Positions 36,364-45,486 of a DNA stretch of 64,000 nt are shown one piece after another. The DNA comes from DSNY01 sp040752195. GTDB lineage: Bacteria; Pseudomonadota; Gammaproteobacteria; Burkholderiales; Burkholderiaceae_F. Numbering within the stretch: the first letter of the stretch is position 1; every line of letters starts with the position of its first letter. The translations under genes were made by a program, and so were the position numbers. The stretch spans positions 1 to 64,000 of the forward strand of contig JBFMFC010000003.1 of assembly GCA_040752195.1 (NCBI GenBank), in the 5' to 3' direction. The notes under the pieces were generated by a model. That model saw nothing but the letters and a program-made list of their open reading frames with translations. It ran no database searches and was not told the DNA's origin.

Positions 36364-36756
36364 ATGAAACCGCGTCTTCGTTCGTACGACCCGTTCGCGC
36401 GCCTGCCGACGCTTTCGCCTTCGGCGCGGACGAGTACGCCAAGCCAACCCGTCCGCCGCGCAACCGATGCGCGCGAGCGCTCGGTGCTCGAAACGCGTTA
36501 TCCCGGGATCGCGCAAGCGATCACGCTGATGTGGGGCTACCCGGAGATGAACGACTACTTCCGCAAGCTCTGGCTCGCCGACGACAACCAGACGCCCATC
36601 GAGCCGGATGCGATGTCGGAGCTGATGCTGCTCGCGCAGGTGCATCTGCACCTCGTTCCGCAAAAGCCGCAACGCACATTGGCATCGATCTACGGGACCG
36701 CTTACGACACGCCGGCCAAGCGCGACGTGTGGGAAGACGTGAGCTGGCGCCGCTGA
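36364..36756 (+). CDS. conserved hypothetical protein
   Basis: A 130-aa cytoplasmic protein with a Ser/Pro/Arg-rich N terminus and a conserved-looking C-terminal half (LMWGYPEMNDYFRKLWLADD, then MLLAQVHLHL). I know sequences like this in betaproteobacteria only as uncharacterised proteins. GACGAGAGA precedes the ATG. It stands alone between murB and the convergent amidotransferase. No catalytic motif is apparent. Confidence 0.75.
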   Translation: MKPRLRSYDPFARLPTLSPSARTSTPSQPVRRATDARERSVLETRYPGIAQAITLMWGYPEMNDYFRKLWLADDNQTPIEPDAMSELMLLAQVHLHLVPQKPQRTLASIYGTAYDTPAKRDVWEDVSWRR

Positions 36757-36760
36757 GCAG

Positions 36761-37537
36761 TCAGCGACGCGGCGCGGTCGCGAGGCCCTTGCTCCAACGG
36801 TCGTACAGCCGCGCCGCCAGCGCATTCATTCGGGCCGTTCGCGCGTGCACGTCGCGCAGCATCGCGGCGGCGTCCTGCACCGCCGGCCCCCCGTTGGTTC
36901 GCCGCTCGTGTTCGACTTCGGCGATCCACGTCTCGTCGGCGAGCCACGAGCGCACGAGCGCCGGCGTCATCTCGCAGTGAAACTGCATGCCGAGATGGGC
37001 GAAACCGCCGCGGTCGACCACGAAGGCCTGACGTCCGCAGAACTCGCTCGCAAGGAAATTGCGCGCGCCCGGCGGCAGCTCGAACGCGTCGCCGTGCCAC
37101 TGGAAGAACTCGACCCCTTCGAGCGACTCGATGCCCAGCCACTCGGCGGCCATCCGCGTGTCGGTCACGCGCAGCGCGCCCCAGCCGATCTCCTTGAATG
37201 CACTGCGCGTCACGCGCGCGCCGAGCGCCTTGGCGAGGAGTTGTCCGCCTAGGCAGTGTCCGATCACCGGCACGCCAGCCGTATCGGCGGCGCGAATCAG
37301 TGCACAGACAGGCTCGATCCACGGCAGCGGATCGTTGACGCTCATCGGGCCGCCCATGAAGCACAGCCCGGCGAACTCGCGCGGATCGGCGGGAACCGGA
37401 TCGCCGCGGTCGATGCGGATCAGCGCGTACGGCAGCGCGCGCTCGCGCAGCCAGGTTTCAAAGTAACCCGGACCGACGTCGCGATCGTGCTGGAAGATCG
37501 CGACCGGCCGCGCTCCGCCGTTCATCGCCGGAATCAC
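36761..37537 (-). CDS. class I glutamine amidotransferase-like protein (GMP synthase GATase type)
   Basis: A 258-aa stand-alone glutamine amidotransferase domain with the nucleophile in GHCLGGQLLAKALGA (Cys95) and the His-Glu pair in QFHCEMT. GLCFMGGPMSVND forms the oxyanion region. The likely GTG start overlaps the dxs stop as GTGA; an internal ATG four codons later is the alternative. Proteins like this often act as gamma-glutamyl hydrolases or peptidases of unknown substrate. It is translationally coupled to dxs. Confidence 0.85.
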   Translation of the reverse strand: MIPAMNGGARPVAIFQHDRDVGPGYFETWLRERALPYALIRIDRGDPVPADPREFAGLCFMGGPMSVNDPLPWIEPVCALIRAADTAGVPVIGHCLGGQLLAKALGARVTRSAFKEIGWGALRVTDTRMAAEWLGIESLEGVEFFQWHGDAFELPPGARNFLASEFCGRQAFVVDRGGFAHLGMQFHCEMTPALVRSWLADETWIAEVEHERRTNGGPAVQDAAAMLRDVHARTARMNALAARLYDRWSKGLATAPRR

Positions 37538-39432
37538 GCGGCGGGGCGGACGCGGCGCGTCTCGCGCAGCACCTCGCCGAAGCGCGCACGGATCGACGCC
37601 TCGACGCCCGCGGCGTCGAGGCCGACGGATGCGAGCAGCCGGGCCGGGTCACCGTGATCGACGAAGCGATCCGGCAGCCCCAGATGCAGCATCGGCCGCT
37701 CGATGCCCAGCTCGTCGAGCACCTCGCGGCACGCACTGCCGGCGCCGCCCTGCACGACGTTCTCCTCCGCCGTGACCAGCGCATCGTGTGACCGCGCGAG
37801 CTTTTCGATCAAAGCGCGGTCGATCGGCTTGACGAAGCGCATGTCGGCGACCGTCGCGTCGATCGCTTCGGCGGCTGCGAGGGCGGGCTGAACCATCGAG
37901 CCGAACGCGAGGATTGCGATCCGCGCACCGGGACGCGCCGCCGACTCGCGCCGAATGACGCCCTGCCCGATCGGCAGCGTCTCCAGGGTGCGTTCGATCG
38001 CGGCACCCGGTCCGCTGCCGCGCGGATAGCGCACGGCGGCCGGTCCGTCGTGGCGAAACGCGGTCGTCAGCATCCGGCGGCACTCGTTTTCGTCGCTCGG
38101 CGCCATCACGACCAGGTTCGGAATGCAACGCAGATACGAAAGGTCGAACGCGCCGTGATGCGTGGCGCCGTCGGCGCCGACCAGCCCGCCGCGATCGAGC
38201 GCGAAGACGACCGGCAGATTCTGGATCGCCACGTCGTGAATCAACTGGTCGTACGCGCGCTGCAGGAAGGTCGAATAGATCGCGACCACCGGTCTCATGC
38301 CCTCGCACGCGAGCCCCGCCGCGAAGGTCACCGCGTGCTGCTCGGCGATGCCAACATCGAAGTAGCGGTTCGGAAACTCCTGCTCGAAGCGCGCGAGCCC
38401 CGAGCCTTCGCGCATCGCCGGCGTGATGCCGACGAGCCGCGGATCGGCAGCGGCCATATCGCACAGCCAGTCGCCGAAGACCTGCGTGTACGTCGGCTTG
38501 CCGGCAGCAGCCTTCTTGATTCCCTCCCTGGGGTCGAACTTGCCGGGGCCGTGATACAGCACCGGATCGGCTTCGGCGAGCTTGTAGCCGTGCCCCTTCT
38601 TCGTCACGACGTGCAGGAACTGCGGGCCGTCGAGCGCACGCAGGTTCGCGAGCGTCGGGATCAGCGAGTCGAGATCGTGACCGTCGATCGGCCCGATGTA
38701 GTTGAAGCCGAACTCCTCGAACAACGTGCCGGGCACGACCATGCCCTTGGCGTGCTCCTCGATCTTGCGGGCGAGCTCGAACAGCGGCGGCACCGGCTTG
38801 AGCATCTGCTTGCCGACGTTCTTGGCCGCCGCGTAGAACTTGCCGCTCATCAGCCGCGCCAGATAACGATTCAGCGCGCCCACCGGCGGCGAGATCGACA
38901 TGTCGTTGTCGTTCAGGATCACCAGCAGCCGGATGTTCTCGACGACGCCCGCGTTGTTCAGCGCCTCGAACGCCTGCCCCGCGGTCATCGCGCCGTCGCC
39001 GATCACCGCGATCGCGTGCCGCTTCTCGCCGAGGTTGCGCGCCGCCACGGCCATGCCGAGCGCAGCCGAGATCGACGTCGATGAGTGCGCGGTTCCGAAC
39101 GTGTCGTACTCGGACTCGCTGCGGCGCGGGAACCCCGATATGCCGCCGAACTGGCGCAACGTCTTCATCGCCTCGCGCCGGCCCGTGAGGATCTTGTGCG
39201 GATAGGTCTGATGGCCGACGTCCCAGACGATGCGGTCGTTCGGCGTGTCGAAAACGTAGTGCAGCGCGATGGCGAGCTCGACGGTGCCCAGATTCGACGA
39301 CAGGTGCCCGCCGGTCTGCGACACCGATTCGAGCACGAACGAGCGCAACTCGTCGGCGAGTTGCTTCAGTTGCGCGCGATCGAGCCGCCGCAGGTCGGCG
39401 GGCGATTCGATCGTCGGCAGGAGCGCTTCCAT
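37534..39432 (-). CDS. dxs: 1-deoxy-D-xylulose-5-phosphate synthase
   Basis: A 632-aa thiamine-diphosphate enzyme that condenses pyruvate and glyceraldehyde 3-phosphate, the first step of the MEP isoprenoid pathway. HLSSNLGTVELAIALHYVF, the ThDP motif GDGAMTAGQAFEALNNAG ending in NDND, and FDVGIAEQHAVTFAAGLA are present. The ATG gives the usual length; the frame stays open into ispA as a GC artefact. Operon order is xseB-ispA-dxs-amidotransferase. Confidence 0.97.
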   Translation of the reverse strand: MEALLPTIESPADLRRLDRAQLKQLADELRSFVLESVSQTGGHLSSNLGTVELAIALHYVFDTPNDRIVWDVGHQTYPHKILTGRREAMKTLRQFGGISGFPRRSESEYDTFGTAHSSTSISAALGMAVAARNLGEKRHAIAVIGDGAMTAGQAFEALNNAGVVENIRLLVILNDNDMSISPPVGALNRYLARLMSGKFYAAAKNVGKQMLKPVPPLFELARKIEEHAKGMVVPGTLFEEFGFNYIGPIDGHDLDSLIPTLANLRALDGPQFLHVVTKKGHGYKLAEADPVLYHGPGKFDPREGIKKAAAGKPTYTQVFGDWLCDMAAADPRLVGITPAMREGSGLARFEQEFPNRYFDVGIAEQHAVTFAAGLACEGMRPVVAIYSTFLQRAYDQLIHDVAIQNLPVVFALDRGGLVGADGATHHGAFDLSYLRCIPNLVVMAPSDENECRRMLTTAFRHDGPAAVRYPRGSGPGAAIERTLETLPIGQGVIRRESAARPGARIAILAFGSMVQPALAAAEAIDATVADMRFVKPIDRALIEKLARSHDALVTAEENVVQGGAGSACREVLDELGIERPMLHLGLPDRFVDHGDPARLLASVGLDAAGVEASIRARFGEVLRETRRVRPAA

Positions 39433-39452
39433 CGCGGGACCCCGCACCGCCC

Positions 39453-40370
39453 TCAATGCGAACGCAGCACGATGAAGTCGGCCAATTGTCGCAGACGCAG
39501 CGCCGGCGCGCCCAGACCGGCGACCGCAGCGAGCGCTTCCGCGCGCAGACGCTCGGCGCGCGACTTCGCCTCGGCGAGCCCGAGGACCGACACGTAGGTC
39601 GGCTTCGCCTGACGCGCGTCCTTGCCTGCGGTCTTGCCGAGGACCTCGGACGAGCCCTCGACGTCGAGCACGTCGTCGACGATCTGGAACGCGAGCCCGA
39701 TCGCGCGACCGTATGCGTCGATCGCGGCAAGCGTCGGTTCGTCGCAGCGGCCGGCGAGCGCGCCCATCCGGACCGAAGCCCGCAGCAGCGCGCCGGTCTT
39801 CATCCGGTGCATCCGTTCCAGCTCCTCGGCGCTCATCGTCTGTCCGACCGCGGCCAGATCGATCGCCTGCCCGCCGCACATGCCCTCGGTGCCCGCCGCG
39901 TGCGCCAGCTCGCGCATCAGCGCGGCGCGCGTGGCGGGCGGCAGCGGCGCGTCGGCGAGCACCTTGAACGCCTCGGCCTGCAGCGCGTCGCCGGCGAGCA
40001 TTGCGGTCGCCTCGTCGAAGGCGATGTGCACCGTCGGCTTGCCGCGCCGGAGCACGTCGTCGTCCATGCACGGCAGATCGTCGTGGATCAACGAATACGC
40101 GTGCACGTACTCGACGGCGAGCGCTGCGCAGTCGAGCGCAGCCACGTCGGCGTCGCTCACCTGTCCCGCCGCGTACACGAGCAGCGGCCGCACGCGCTTG
40201 CCGCCGTCCAGCGCTGCGTAGCGCATCGCCTGGTGCAGCCGCGTCGGAACGCAGCTCGGCGCGGGCAGCTGCAGATCCGCAGCGCGCTCGAAGCGCGCGA
40301 GCATCGACTGCATCCACGCGTCGAAGGAAAGCGGGTCGGCGGCGTGCCGCACCGCCGCGGCTGCGCTCAC
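39453..40370 (-). CDS. ispA: (2E,6E)-farnesyl diphosphate synthase
   Basis: A 305-aa polyprenyl synthase that makes farnesyl diphosphate. The first Asp-rich motif is in LIHDDLPCMDDDDLRRG-like sequence (here DDLPCMDDDVLRRG), and the second is VDDVLD. GGKRVRPLLVYA binds pyrophosphate. The GTG start overlaps the xseB stop as GTGA. It supplies precursors from the MEP pathway begun by the next gene, dxs. Confidence 0.95.
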   Translation of the reverse strand: MSAAAAVRHAADPLSFDAWMQSMLARFERAADLQLPAPSCVPTRLHQAMRYAALDGGKRVRPLLVYAAGQVSDADVAALDCAALAVEYVHAYSLIHDDLPCMDDDVLRRGKPTVHIAFDEATAMLAGDALQAEAFKVLADAPLPPATRAALMRELAHAAGTEGMCGGQAIDLAAVGQTMSAEELERMHRMKTGALLRASVRMGALAGRCDEPTLAAIDAYGRAIGLAFQIVDDVLDVEGSSEVLGKTAGKDARQAKPTYVSVLGLAEAKSRAERLRAEALAAVAGLGAPALRLRQLADFIVLRSH

Positions 40371-40624
40371 TGGCCGCCGCCCCTGAGTTCGGACGGCTCG
40401 AGCGGCTTGAGCAGTTCGCCGTCGAGCTTCTTGATCTCCTGCTCGGCCGCGGCGAGCTTGCCTTGGCAGTAGCGCGCCAGCTCGGCGCCGCGGCGGTACG
40501 CAGCGATCGAATCGTCGAGGGCGAGATCGCCCGCTTCCATCCGGCGCACGAGCGCGTCGAGCTCGTCGAGCGCCTGTTCGAAGGTGAGTTCCGTGACAGG
40601 TTTGGGTGAGGACACGCGCGCCAT
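40367..40624 (-). CDS. xseB: exodeoxyribonuclease VII small subunit
   Basis: An 85-aa helical subunit of exonuclease VII: TFEQALDELDALVRRMEAGDLALDDSIAAYRRG is the family core. The ATG (MARVSSPKPV) was chosen over an upstream ATG 50 codons away that overlaps the divergent transporter gene. First gene of the xseB-ispA-dxs operon. Confidence 0.95.
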   Translation of the reverse strand: MARVSSPKPVTELTFEQALDELDALVRRMEAGDLALDDSIAAYRRGAELARYCQGKLAAAEQEIKKLDGELLKPLEPSELRGGGQ

Positions 40625-40696
40625 CGGCGGGAGTTCACGCAGCGAGAACCGGCGCCATTGTAGAGCAGCGTCGCGCGGCCTCCGGAGACGATCCGC

Positions 40697-40702
40697 TAGA
40701 CT
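40697..40702 (+). promoter_or_regulatory. -10-like box (TAGACT) of the EamA transporter gene
   Basis: TAGACT followed by GCCGCC, ending ten bases before the ATG. If used, it would give a leader of only a few bases. Confidence 0.35.
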
Positions 40703-40712
40703 GCCGCCGACT

Positions 40713-41609
40713 ATGCAGTCGCTCTGGATGGTGTTCGCGTCCGCCCTGTTCTCGGTGATGGGGGCGTGCGTCAAGCTGGCTTCACAGCACTACAGCGTCG
40801 CCGAGATCGTCTTTTACCGTTCAGCGATCGGCGCGGTGATCCTGTTCGCCTTCGTCCGCGCCAGCGGCGGGTCGTTGCGAACGCACGTGCCGTGGATGCA
40901 CGTGAGCCGCGGCGCGGTCGGCACGTTGGCGCTGGCGCTGTGGTTCTTCGCGACCACGGTGCTGCCGCTCGGCACCGCGATGACGCTGAATTTCTCGTCG
41001 CCGCTGTTCCTCGCCGCGTTCGCGGTGCTGGCAGCGCTGCTCGCGGGCCGCAGCGTGCGCTGGCCGCTCGCGATCGCGGTGGCTGCGGGTTTCGTCGGCG
41101 TCGTCCTCGTGCTACAGCCGAGCTTTCGCGCCGACCAGGCGGTCGCCGGCATGGCCGGCCTCGTCTCCGGCGTGCTGTCGGCGGCCGCCTATTGGCACGT
41201 CAGGGAACTGGGCCGCCTCGGCGAACCCGAATGGCGCACGGTGTTCTATTTCTCGCTGTCGGGAGTCGCGCTGGGGCTCGCCGGCACGGTCGTCACGGGT
41301 TTCTCGTCGCATTCGTGGCGCGGCGCCGCGCTGCTCGCCGCCGTCGGCATCACCGCGACCGCAGCGCAACTCGCGATGACGCGTGCGTACGGCCGGGGAC
41401 GCACGCTCCTCACCGCGAACCTGCAGTTCTCCGCGGTCGTCTTCGCGGCGCTGCTCGGCGAAGTCGTCTTTGCCGACCGCATTCCGACGGTCGGCTACCT
41501 GGGGATCGCCGTGATCGTCGCCAGCGGTGTGCTGGCCACGTTCGTTTCGGCGCGACCGGCGCATCCGGCGCCGCGCGCGCCCGTCGCCGAACCGAGCACT
41601 GAAAAGTGA
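40713..41609 (+). CDS. EamA family drug/metabolite transporter
   Basis: A 298-aa inner-membrane protein with ten hydrophobic helices and two EamA repeats (FASALFSVMGACVKLA, IVFYRSAIGAVILF in the first; GVLSAAAYWHVRELG in the second). The start MQSLWMVFASALFS gives a membrane helix at once, and no Shine-Dalgarno sequence is visible. It overlaps the sulfurtransferase gene by four bases (GTGA), so both are coexpressed. The substrate is unknown. Confidence 0.9.
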   Translation: MQSLWMVFASALFSVMGACVKLASQHYSVAEIVFYRSAIGAVILFAFVRASGGSLRTHVPWMHVSRGAVGTLALALWFFATTVLPLGTAMTLNFSSPLFLAAFAVLAALLAGRSVRWPLAIAVAAGFVGVVLVLQPSFRADQAVAGMAGLVSGVLSAAAYWHVRELGRLGEPEWRTVFYFSLSGVALGLAGTVVTGFSSHSWRGAALLAAVGITATAAQLAMTRAYGRGRTLLTANLQFSAVVFAALLGEVVFADRIPTVGYLGIAVIVASGVLATFVSARPAHPAPRAPVAEPSTEK

Positions 41610-42457
41610 ACGCCACACTCGTCACCGTCGCCGAACTGCGGGCGCATCTCGCCGACCGCGACTGGTGCGTCGTCGACTGCCGCCACGACCTGATGGACTT
41701 CGCCGCGGGGCGGCGCGCGTACGAGGCGGGACACATCCCGGGCGCGACCTTCGCGAACCTCGAAGACGATCTGTCCGGCGACAAGACCGGCGCCAGCGGC
41801 CGCCATCCGCTGCCGAAACGCGAAGATCTCGTCGACGTGTTTCGCCGATGGGGAATCGACAACGGCACTCAGATCGTCGCCTACGACGCGCACGGCGGGC
41901 AGTTCGCCGTGCGGCTGTGGTGGCTCGCGCGCTGGCTCGGCCACGCGCGAGTCGCGGTGCTCGACGGTGGATGGCAGGCGTGGCTGGCGACGACCAACGA
42001 GTCGAGCACGGCGCTGCCGCAACGCGCGCGCGGCACGTTCGAGGCGCGCGCGCCGCTGGTCTCCGTCGCGACCGTCGACGAAGTGGTCGCCGCATGTGAC
42101 GATCCGTCGACGCTGCTCGTCGACGCACGCGCACCGGAGCGCTTCGAAGGGCGCGTCGAGCCGATCGATCCAGTTGCCGGACACATTCCAGGCGCGGTCA
42201 ACCGCTTCTGGCAGGCCAACCTCGCCGACCCGGCCGGCGGCCGACTCAAACCGCCGCAGCAGTTGCGCGCCGAGTTCGAGCAACTCCTCGCAGGCAGGGC
42301 CCCGCGGCAGATGATCGTCTACTGCGGCTCGGGCGTGACGAGCTGCCACCATCTGCTCGCGCTGGAGCATGCCGGGCTGCCCGGCGCGCGCCTGTACGTG
42401 GGCTCGTGGAGCGAGTGGATCGCGGATCCGTCCAGACCGGTGGCCAGAGGTCCTTAG
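41606..42457 (+). CDS. thiosulfate/3-mercaptopyruvate sulfurtransferase (two rhodanese domains)
   Basis: A 283-aa protein with an N-terminal inactive rhodanese domain (VVDCRHDLMDF, YEAGHIPGATFANLEDDLSG) and a C-terminal active domain with the catalytic loop YCGSGVTSCHH. CGSGVT favours 3-mercaptopyruvate over thiosulfate as substrate in this family, which is inference. It starts at a GTG overlapping the transporter stop. Confidence 0.93.
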   Translation: MNATLVTVAELRAHLADRDWCVVDCRHDLMDFAAGRRAYEAGHIPGATFANLEDDLSGDKTGASGRHPLPKREDLVDVFRRWGIDNGTQIVAYDAHGGQFAVRLWWLARWLGHARVAVLDGGWQAWLATTNESSTALPQRARGTFEARAPLVSVATVDEVVAACDDPSTLLVDARAPERFEGRVEPIDPVAGHIPGAVNRFWQANLADPAGGRLKPPQQLRAEFEQLLAGRAPRQMIVYCGSGVTSCHHLLALEHAGLPGARLYVGSWSEWIADPSRPVARGP

Positions 42458-42493
42458 CCCGACCGCGCCGCGCGCTGCGGGTTCGGCGCCCGT

Positions 42494-43273
42494 TCAGTGC
42501 GCGCGCAGCGCACCGGTGACGACGGCCGCGACCGCCACGCCGACCAGCACCAGGCCCACTTCGGGAAGCGAGCGCGCCAGCGACTGCCGGCGCATCATCT
42601 CGGGCAGCAGATCCGACAGCGCGATGTACATGAAGCTCGCCGCGGCGATCGCGAGCGCGAACGGCAGCAGCGACTGCGCGGCGTCGAGCACGAAGTAGCC
42701 GGTCACGCCGCCCGCCACGGCCGAAGCGCCGGAAAGAAGCTGAAAGACGAACGCGCGCCGCTTGGTGAAGCCGGCGTTCAGCAGGATCATGAAGTCGCCG
42801 ACCTCGTGCGGAATCTCGTGCGCGAGCACCGCGAGCGTGGCGAGCACGCCGGCCGCCGGATCGAGCAGGAACGCGGCGGCGATCACCACGCCGTCGGCGA
42901 AGTTGTGAAACGCGTCGCCGATGAGGATCGGCACCCCGCCGCGCCGCGCCTCGTGCGCGTCGTGGCCTTGGACGTGATCGTGCGCGTCGCCTTCGTGATG
43001 GTGCGTGTGATGGATCAGCGCCATTTTTTCGAGAACGAAGAAGCCGAGCACGGCCACCAGCAGCACCCAGCCGAGTGCGGCGGGGTCGGCGCCGCTGTGG
43101 AACGACTCGGGCAGCAAATGCGTCGTTGCCACCGTCAGCAGCAGCCCGGCCGAAACGCACACGAGCTTGTCGACCAGCGACGAAAGCAGCCGGAAGCTCA
43201 ATGCCGCGGCCAGCGCGATCGAACAGACGGTCGACAGGACGGTGGCGATGACGATGTAGCTCAGTGTCTGCAT
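42494..43273 (-). CDS. ZIP family metal transporter
   Basis: A 259-aa membrane protein with about eight helices. The ZIP metal-site motifs in helices 4 and 5 are intact: HNFADGVVIAAAF and HEIPHEVGDF. A His-rich cytoplasmic loop (HHTHHHEGDAHDHVQGHDAHE) lies between helices 3 and 4. Zinc or iron uptake is likely. The ATG (MQTLSYIV) was chosen over one 16 codons upstream. Confidence 0.93.
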   Translation of the reverse strand: MQTLSYIVIATVLSTVCSIALAAALSFRLLSSLVDKLVCVSAGLLLTVATTHLLPESFHSGADPAALGWVLLVAVLGFFVLEKMALIHHTHHHEGDAHDHVQGHDAHEARRGGVPILIGDAFHNFADGVVIAAAFLLDPAAGVLATLAVLAHEIPHEVGDFMILLNAGFTKRRAFVFQLLSGASAVAGGVTGYFVLDAAQSLLPFALAIAAASFMYIALSDLLPEMMRRQSLARSLPEVGLVLVGVAVAAVVTGALRAH

Positions 43274-43370
43274 GGTCCTGGTTCGGCGCGGCAAAACAAA
43301 GGGGCGCGGCAATCGCCGCACCCCGCGGGTACTGCAACCAGTGTAGCGGGCTCGTCAAGCCCCGCGTCGC

Positions 43371-44264
43371 TCAAGTCAGGCCGTACTGCCTGAACCAGGC
43401 GAGCAGTCGCTTCCAGCCGTCCTCTGCCGCTTGCTTGCGATAGCTCGGCCGGTAGTCCGCGTGGAACGCGTGCGGCGTGTCCGGATAGATGACGAACTCG
43501 CACTTCGTGTTGCCGGCGGCCTTCAGCGCTTCGCGCATCTTCTCGACAGTGTCGTTCGGGATGCCGCCGTCGGCGCCTCCGTACAGGCCGAGGATCGGCG
43601 CCTTGATCTGCGCGACGACATCGAGCGGCGTCTTGTCGCCGGCGTGATAGGCGTGCGCGACCGGCCCGTACCAGGCCACGCCGGCGGTGAGCTGCGGGTT
43701 GTGCGCGGCGTACATCCATACGATGCGCCCGCCCCAGCAGAACCCGGTTATGCCGAGCTTGCCGGCCGCACCGCCGTTCTTCGCGGCCCATGCAGCCGTC
43801 GCGTCCAGATCGCCCATCACCTGCGCGTCGGGCACCTTGGCGACGACTTCGCTCACGAGCCTGGGGATGTCGGTGTACTTCGACGGATCGCCTTGGCGCG
43901 CGTACAACTCGGGGGCGACCGCGAGGTAGCCCTGCTTCGCGAGACGGCGGCACACGTCCTTGATGTGCTCGTGAACGCCGAAGATCTCCTGCACGACGAG
44001 CACCGTCGCGAGCCCGGTCTTGCCGGCGGGCATCGCGCGGTAGGCGGGCATCTCACCGTCCTTGGTCGGGATCTTCACTTCGCCTGCGGTCAGGCCTTGC
44101 GTGTCGGTGGTGATCATGGTCTGGGCGGCAACGGGGGTCACTGCAGCGGCAAATCCGGCCGCGAGCGAAGTCTTGACGAACCCGCGGCGGGTCAGTTCAA
44201 GCGAGGGGTTCAGGCTGTCGAGCTCTTCGCGAGCGCCGCGCACGGGCGTCTTTGCGTCGTCCAT
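43371..44264 (-). CDS. dienelactone hydrolase family protein with Tat signal
   Basis: A 297-aa alpha/beta hydrolase. The N terminus has a long cytoplasmic stretch and a twin-arginine motif (LTRRGFVKTSLAAGF), so it is probably exported folded through Tat. The catalytic Cys lies in TGFCWGGR, the Asp in LYGGADGGIP and the His in PDTPHAFHADY. GGAGG precedes the ATG. Secreted DLH-family proteins may act on lactones or esters; the true substrate is unknown. Confidence 0.9.
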   Translation of the reverse strand: MDDAKTPVRGAREELDSLNPSLELTRRGFVKTSLAAGFAAAVTPVAAQTMITTDTQGLTAGEVKIPTKDGEMPAYRAMPAGKTGLATVLVVQEIFGVHEHIKDVCRRLAKQGYLAVAPELYARQGDPSKYTDIPRLVSEVVAKVPDAQVMGDLDATAAWAAKNGGAAGKLGITGFCWGGRIVWMYAAHNPQLTAGVAWYGPVAHAYHAGDKTPLDVVAQIKAPILGLYGGADGGIPNDTVEKMREALKAAGNTKCEFVIYPDTPHAFHADYRPSYRKQAAEDGWKRLLAWFRQYGLT

Positions 44265-44385
44265 GTAACCTCCTGCAGTCAGCGGGTGTTGTCGGGAAGC
44301 GGCGCGGCAGTATGCCAGCGGGCAATCGCCGAGTGGCGGCCCGAGAATCCCCCGATCCCCTGAACGGGGGGCGCGCGCGAATGCG

Positions 44386-44430
44386 AAACGCGGAGCCGGC
44401 GCGCCGGTCGATCGGCGTGGCGGCTCCGCG
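44386..44430 (-). terminator. possible terminator of the TRAP operon
   Basis: On the minus strand CGGAGCCG and CGGCTCCG with a 22-base loop that can itself pair, ending in CGCGTTT. The stem is strong but the T run is only three bases. It lies 21 bases past the dctP stop. Confidence 0.4.
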
Positions 44431-44450
44431 GGTGCGGGTTTACCCGGTGG

Positions 44451-45416
44451 CTACTTCAGCGCCTGCAGCTTGTCGTAGGTCGCCTTGTCCCAGGTCGCGT
44501 CCGGCCCGTTGTGCAGCTTGACCACCGCCGCGCGGAACGGCGCGCGGTCGACGCGAATCACGGTCTTGCCGCGTTTCTCGAACTCGGCGCCGAGCCTCTT
44601 CTCGATCTCGATGATCTCGCCCGTCGCACGTGCAGCGGCCTCCTTCAGCACGGCCTCGAAGATCTTCTTGTCGCCGTCGGACAGCTTGTTCCAGGTCGGG
44701 CCGCCGATGATCGTGATCAGCGCGTCGGTGATGTGACCGGTCAGCACGATGTACTTCTGCACCTCGTAGAACTTCTTCGCTTCGATCGTCGGCAGCGGGT
44801 TCTCCTGCGCATCGACCGTGCCGTTTTGCAGCGCCAGATACACCTCGGCGAACGCGATCGGCGTCGGATTGGCGCCGACCGCGCGCGGGAACATCGTGTA
44901 CAGCGGCGCGTCCGGCACGCGGATCTTCAGCCCCTTCATGTCCTCGGGCTTGTTGATCGGCTTGTTCGACGTCACGTGCCGCTCGCCGTAGTAGGTGATG
45001 GCGACGACCTTGTGGCCGCTCTTCTTCTGGTAGCCGTCGGCCAGTTCGGCGAACAGCGGGCTGGTGGAGAACGCCTTCCAGTGACTGAAGTCGCGGAACA
45101 TGTACGGCGCGCCGCCGATGGCGATCGGTCCATACGTGCGGCCGGCGAAGAGCTGTCCCGTGTAGATGATGTCGACCGTGCCGAGCGTGAGTCCCTGGTT
45201 GATATCGGTCTCCTTGCCGAGCGTGGACGCCGGGAACACCTCGATCTGGTAGCGGTTGTTCGTGCGCTTGGCGATTTCGCCCGCGGCCCACAGCGCGGCC
45301 GTGTGATACGGCTCGGACACTTCGTAGACGTGCGCGAACTTGAGCTTGGTCTGCGCCTGCGCGATTCCGGCGGCGAGCGCCAGCGCGGCGAATGTCGTGA
45401 ACAGCCTGGATCTCAT
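44451..45416 (-). CDS. dctP: TRAP transporter substrate-binding protein (DctP type)
   Basis: A 321-aa periplasmic binding protein: signal peptide MRSRLFTTFAALALAAGIAQAQ, then KLKFAHVYEVSEPYHTAALWAAGEIAKRTN. The DctP-family Arg that clamps the ligand carboxylate is expected in GLKIRVPDAPLYT. It lies last in the operon gntR-dctQ-dctM-dehydratase-dctP. Together with a sugar-acid-type dehydratase, this suggests a sugar acid or other polyhydroxy carboxylate as ligand. Confidence 0.93.
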   Translation of the reverse strand: MRSRLFTTFAALALAAGIAQAQTKLKFAHVYEVSEPYHTAALWAAGEIAKRTNNRYQIEVFPASTLGKETDINQGLTLGTVDIIYTGQLFAGRTYGPIAIGGAPYMFRDFSHWKAFSTSPLFAELADGYQKKSGHKVVAITYYGERHVTSNKPINKPEDMKGLKIRVPDAPLYTMFPRAVGANPTPIAFAEVYLALQNGTVDAQENPLPTIEAKKFYEVQKYIVLTGHITDALITIIGGPTWNKLSDGDKKIFEAVLKEAAARATGEIIEIEKRLGAEFEKRGKTVIRVDRAPFRAAVVKLHNGPDATWDKATYDKLQALK

Positions 45417-45486
45417 CGGATGTCTCCTCCTGTGTGGCCTGCAAAAAGATCTTCCTGCCCGCCCCCGCCGACGGCGAGAAGCCGAG

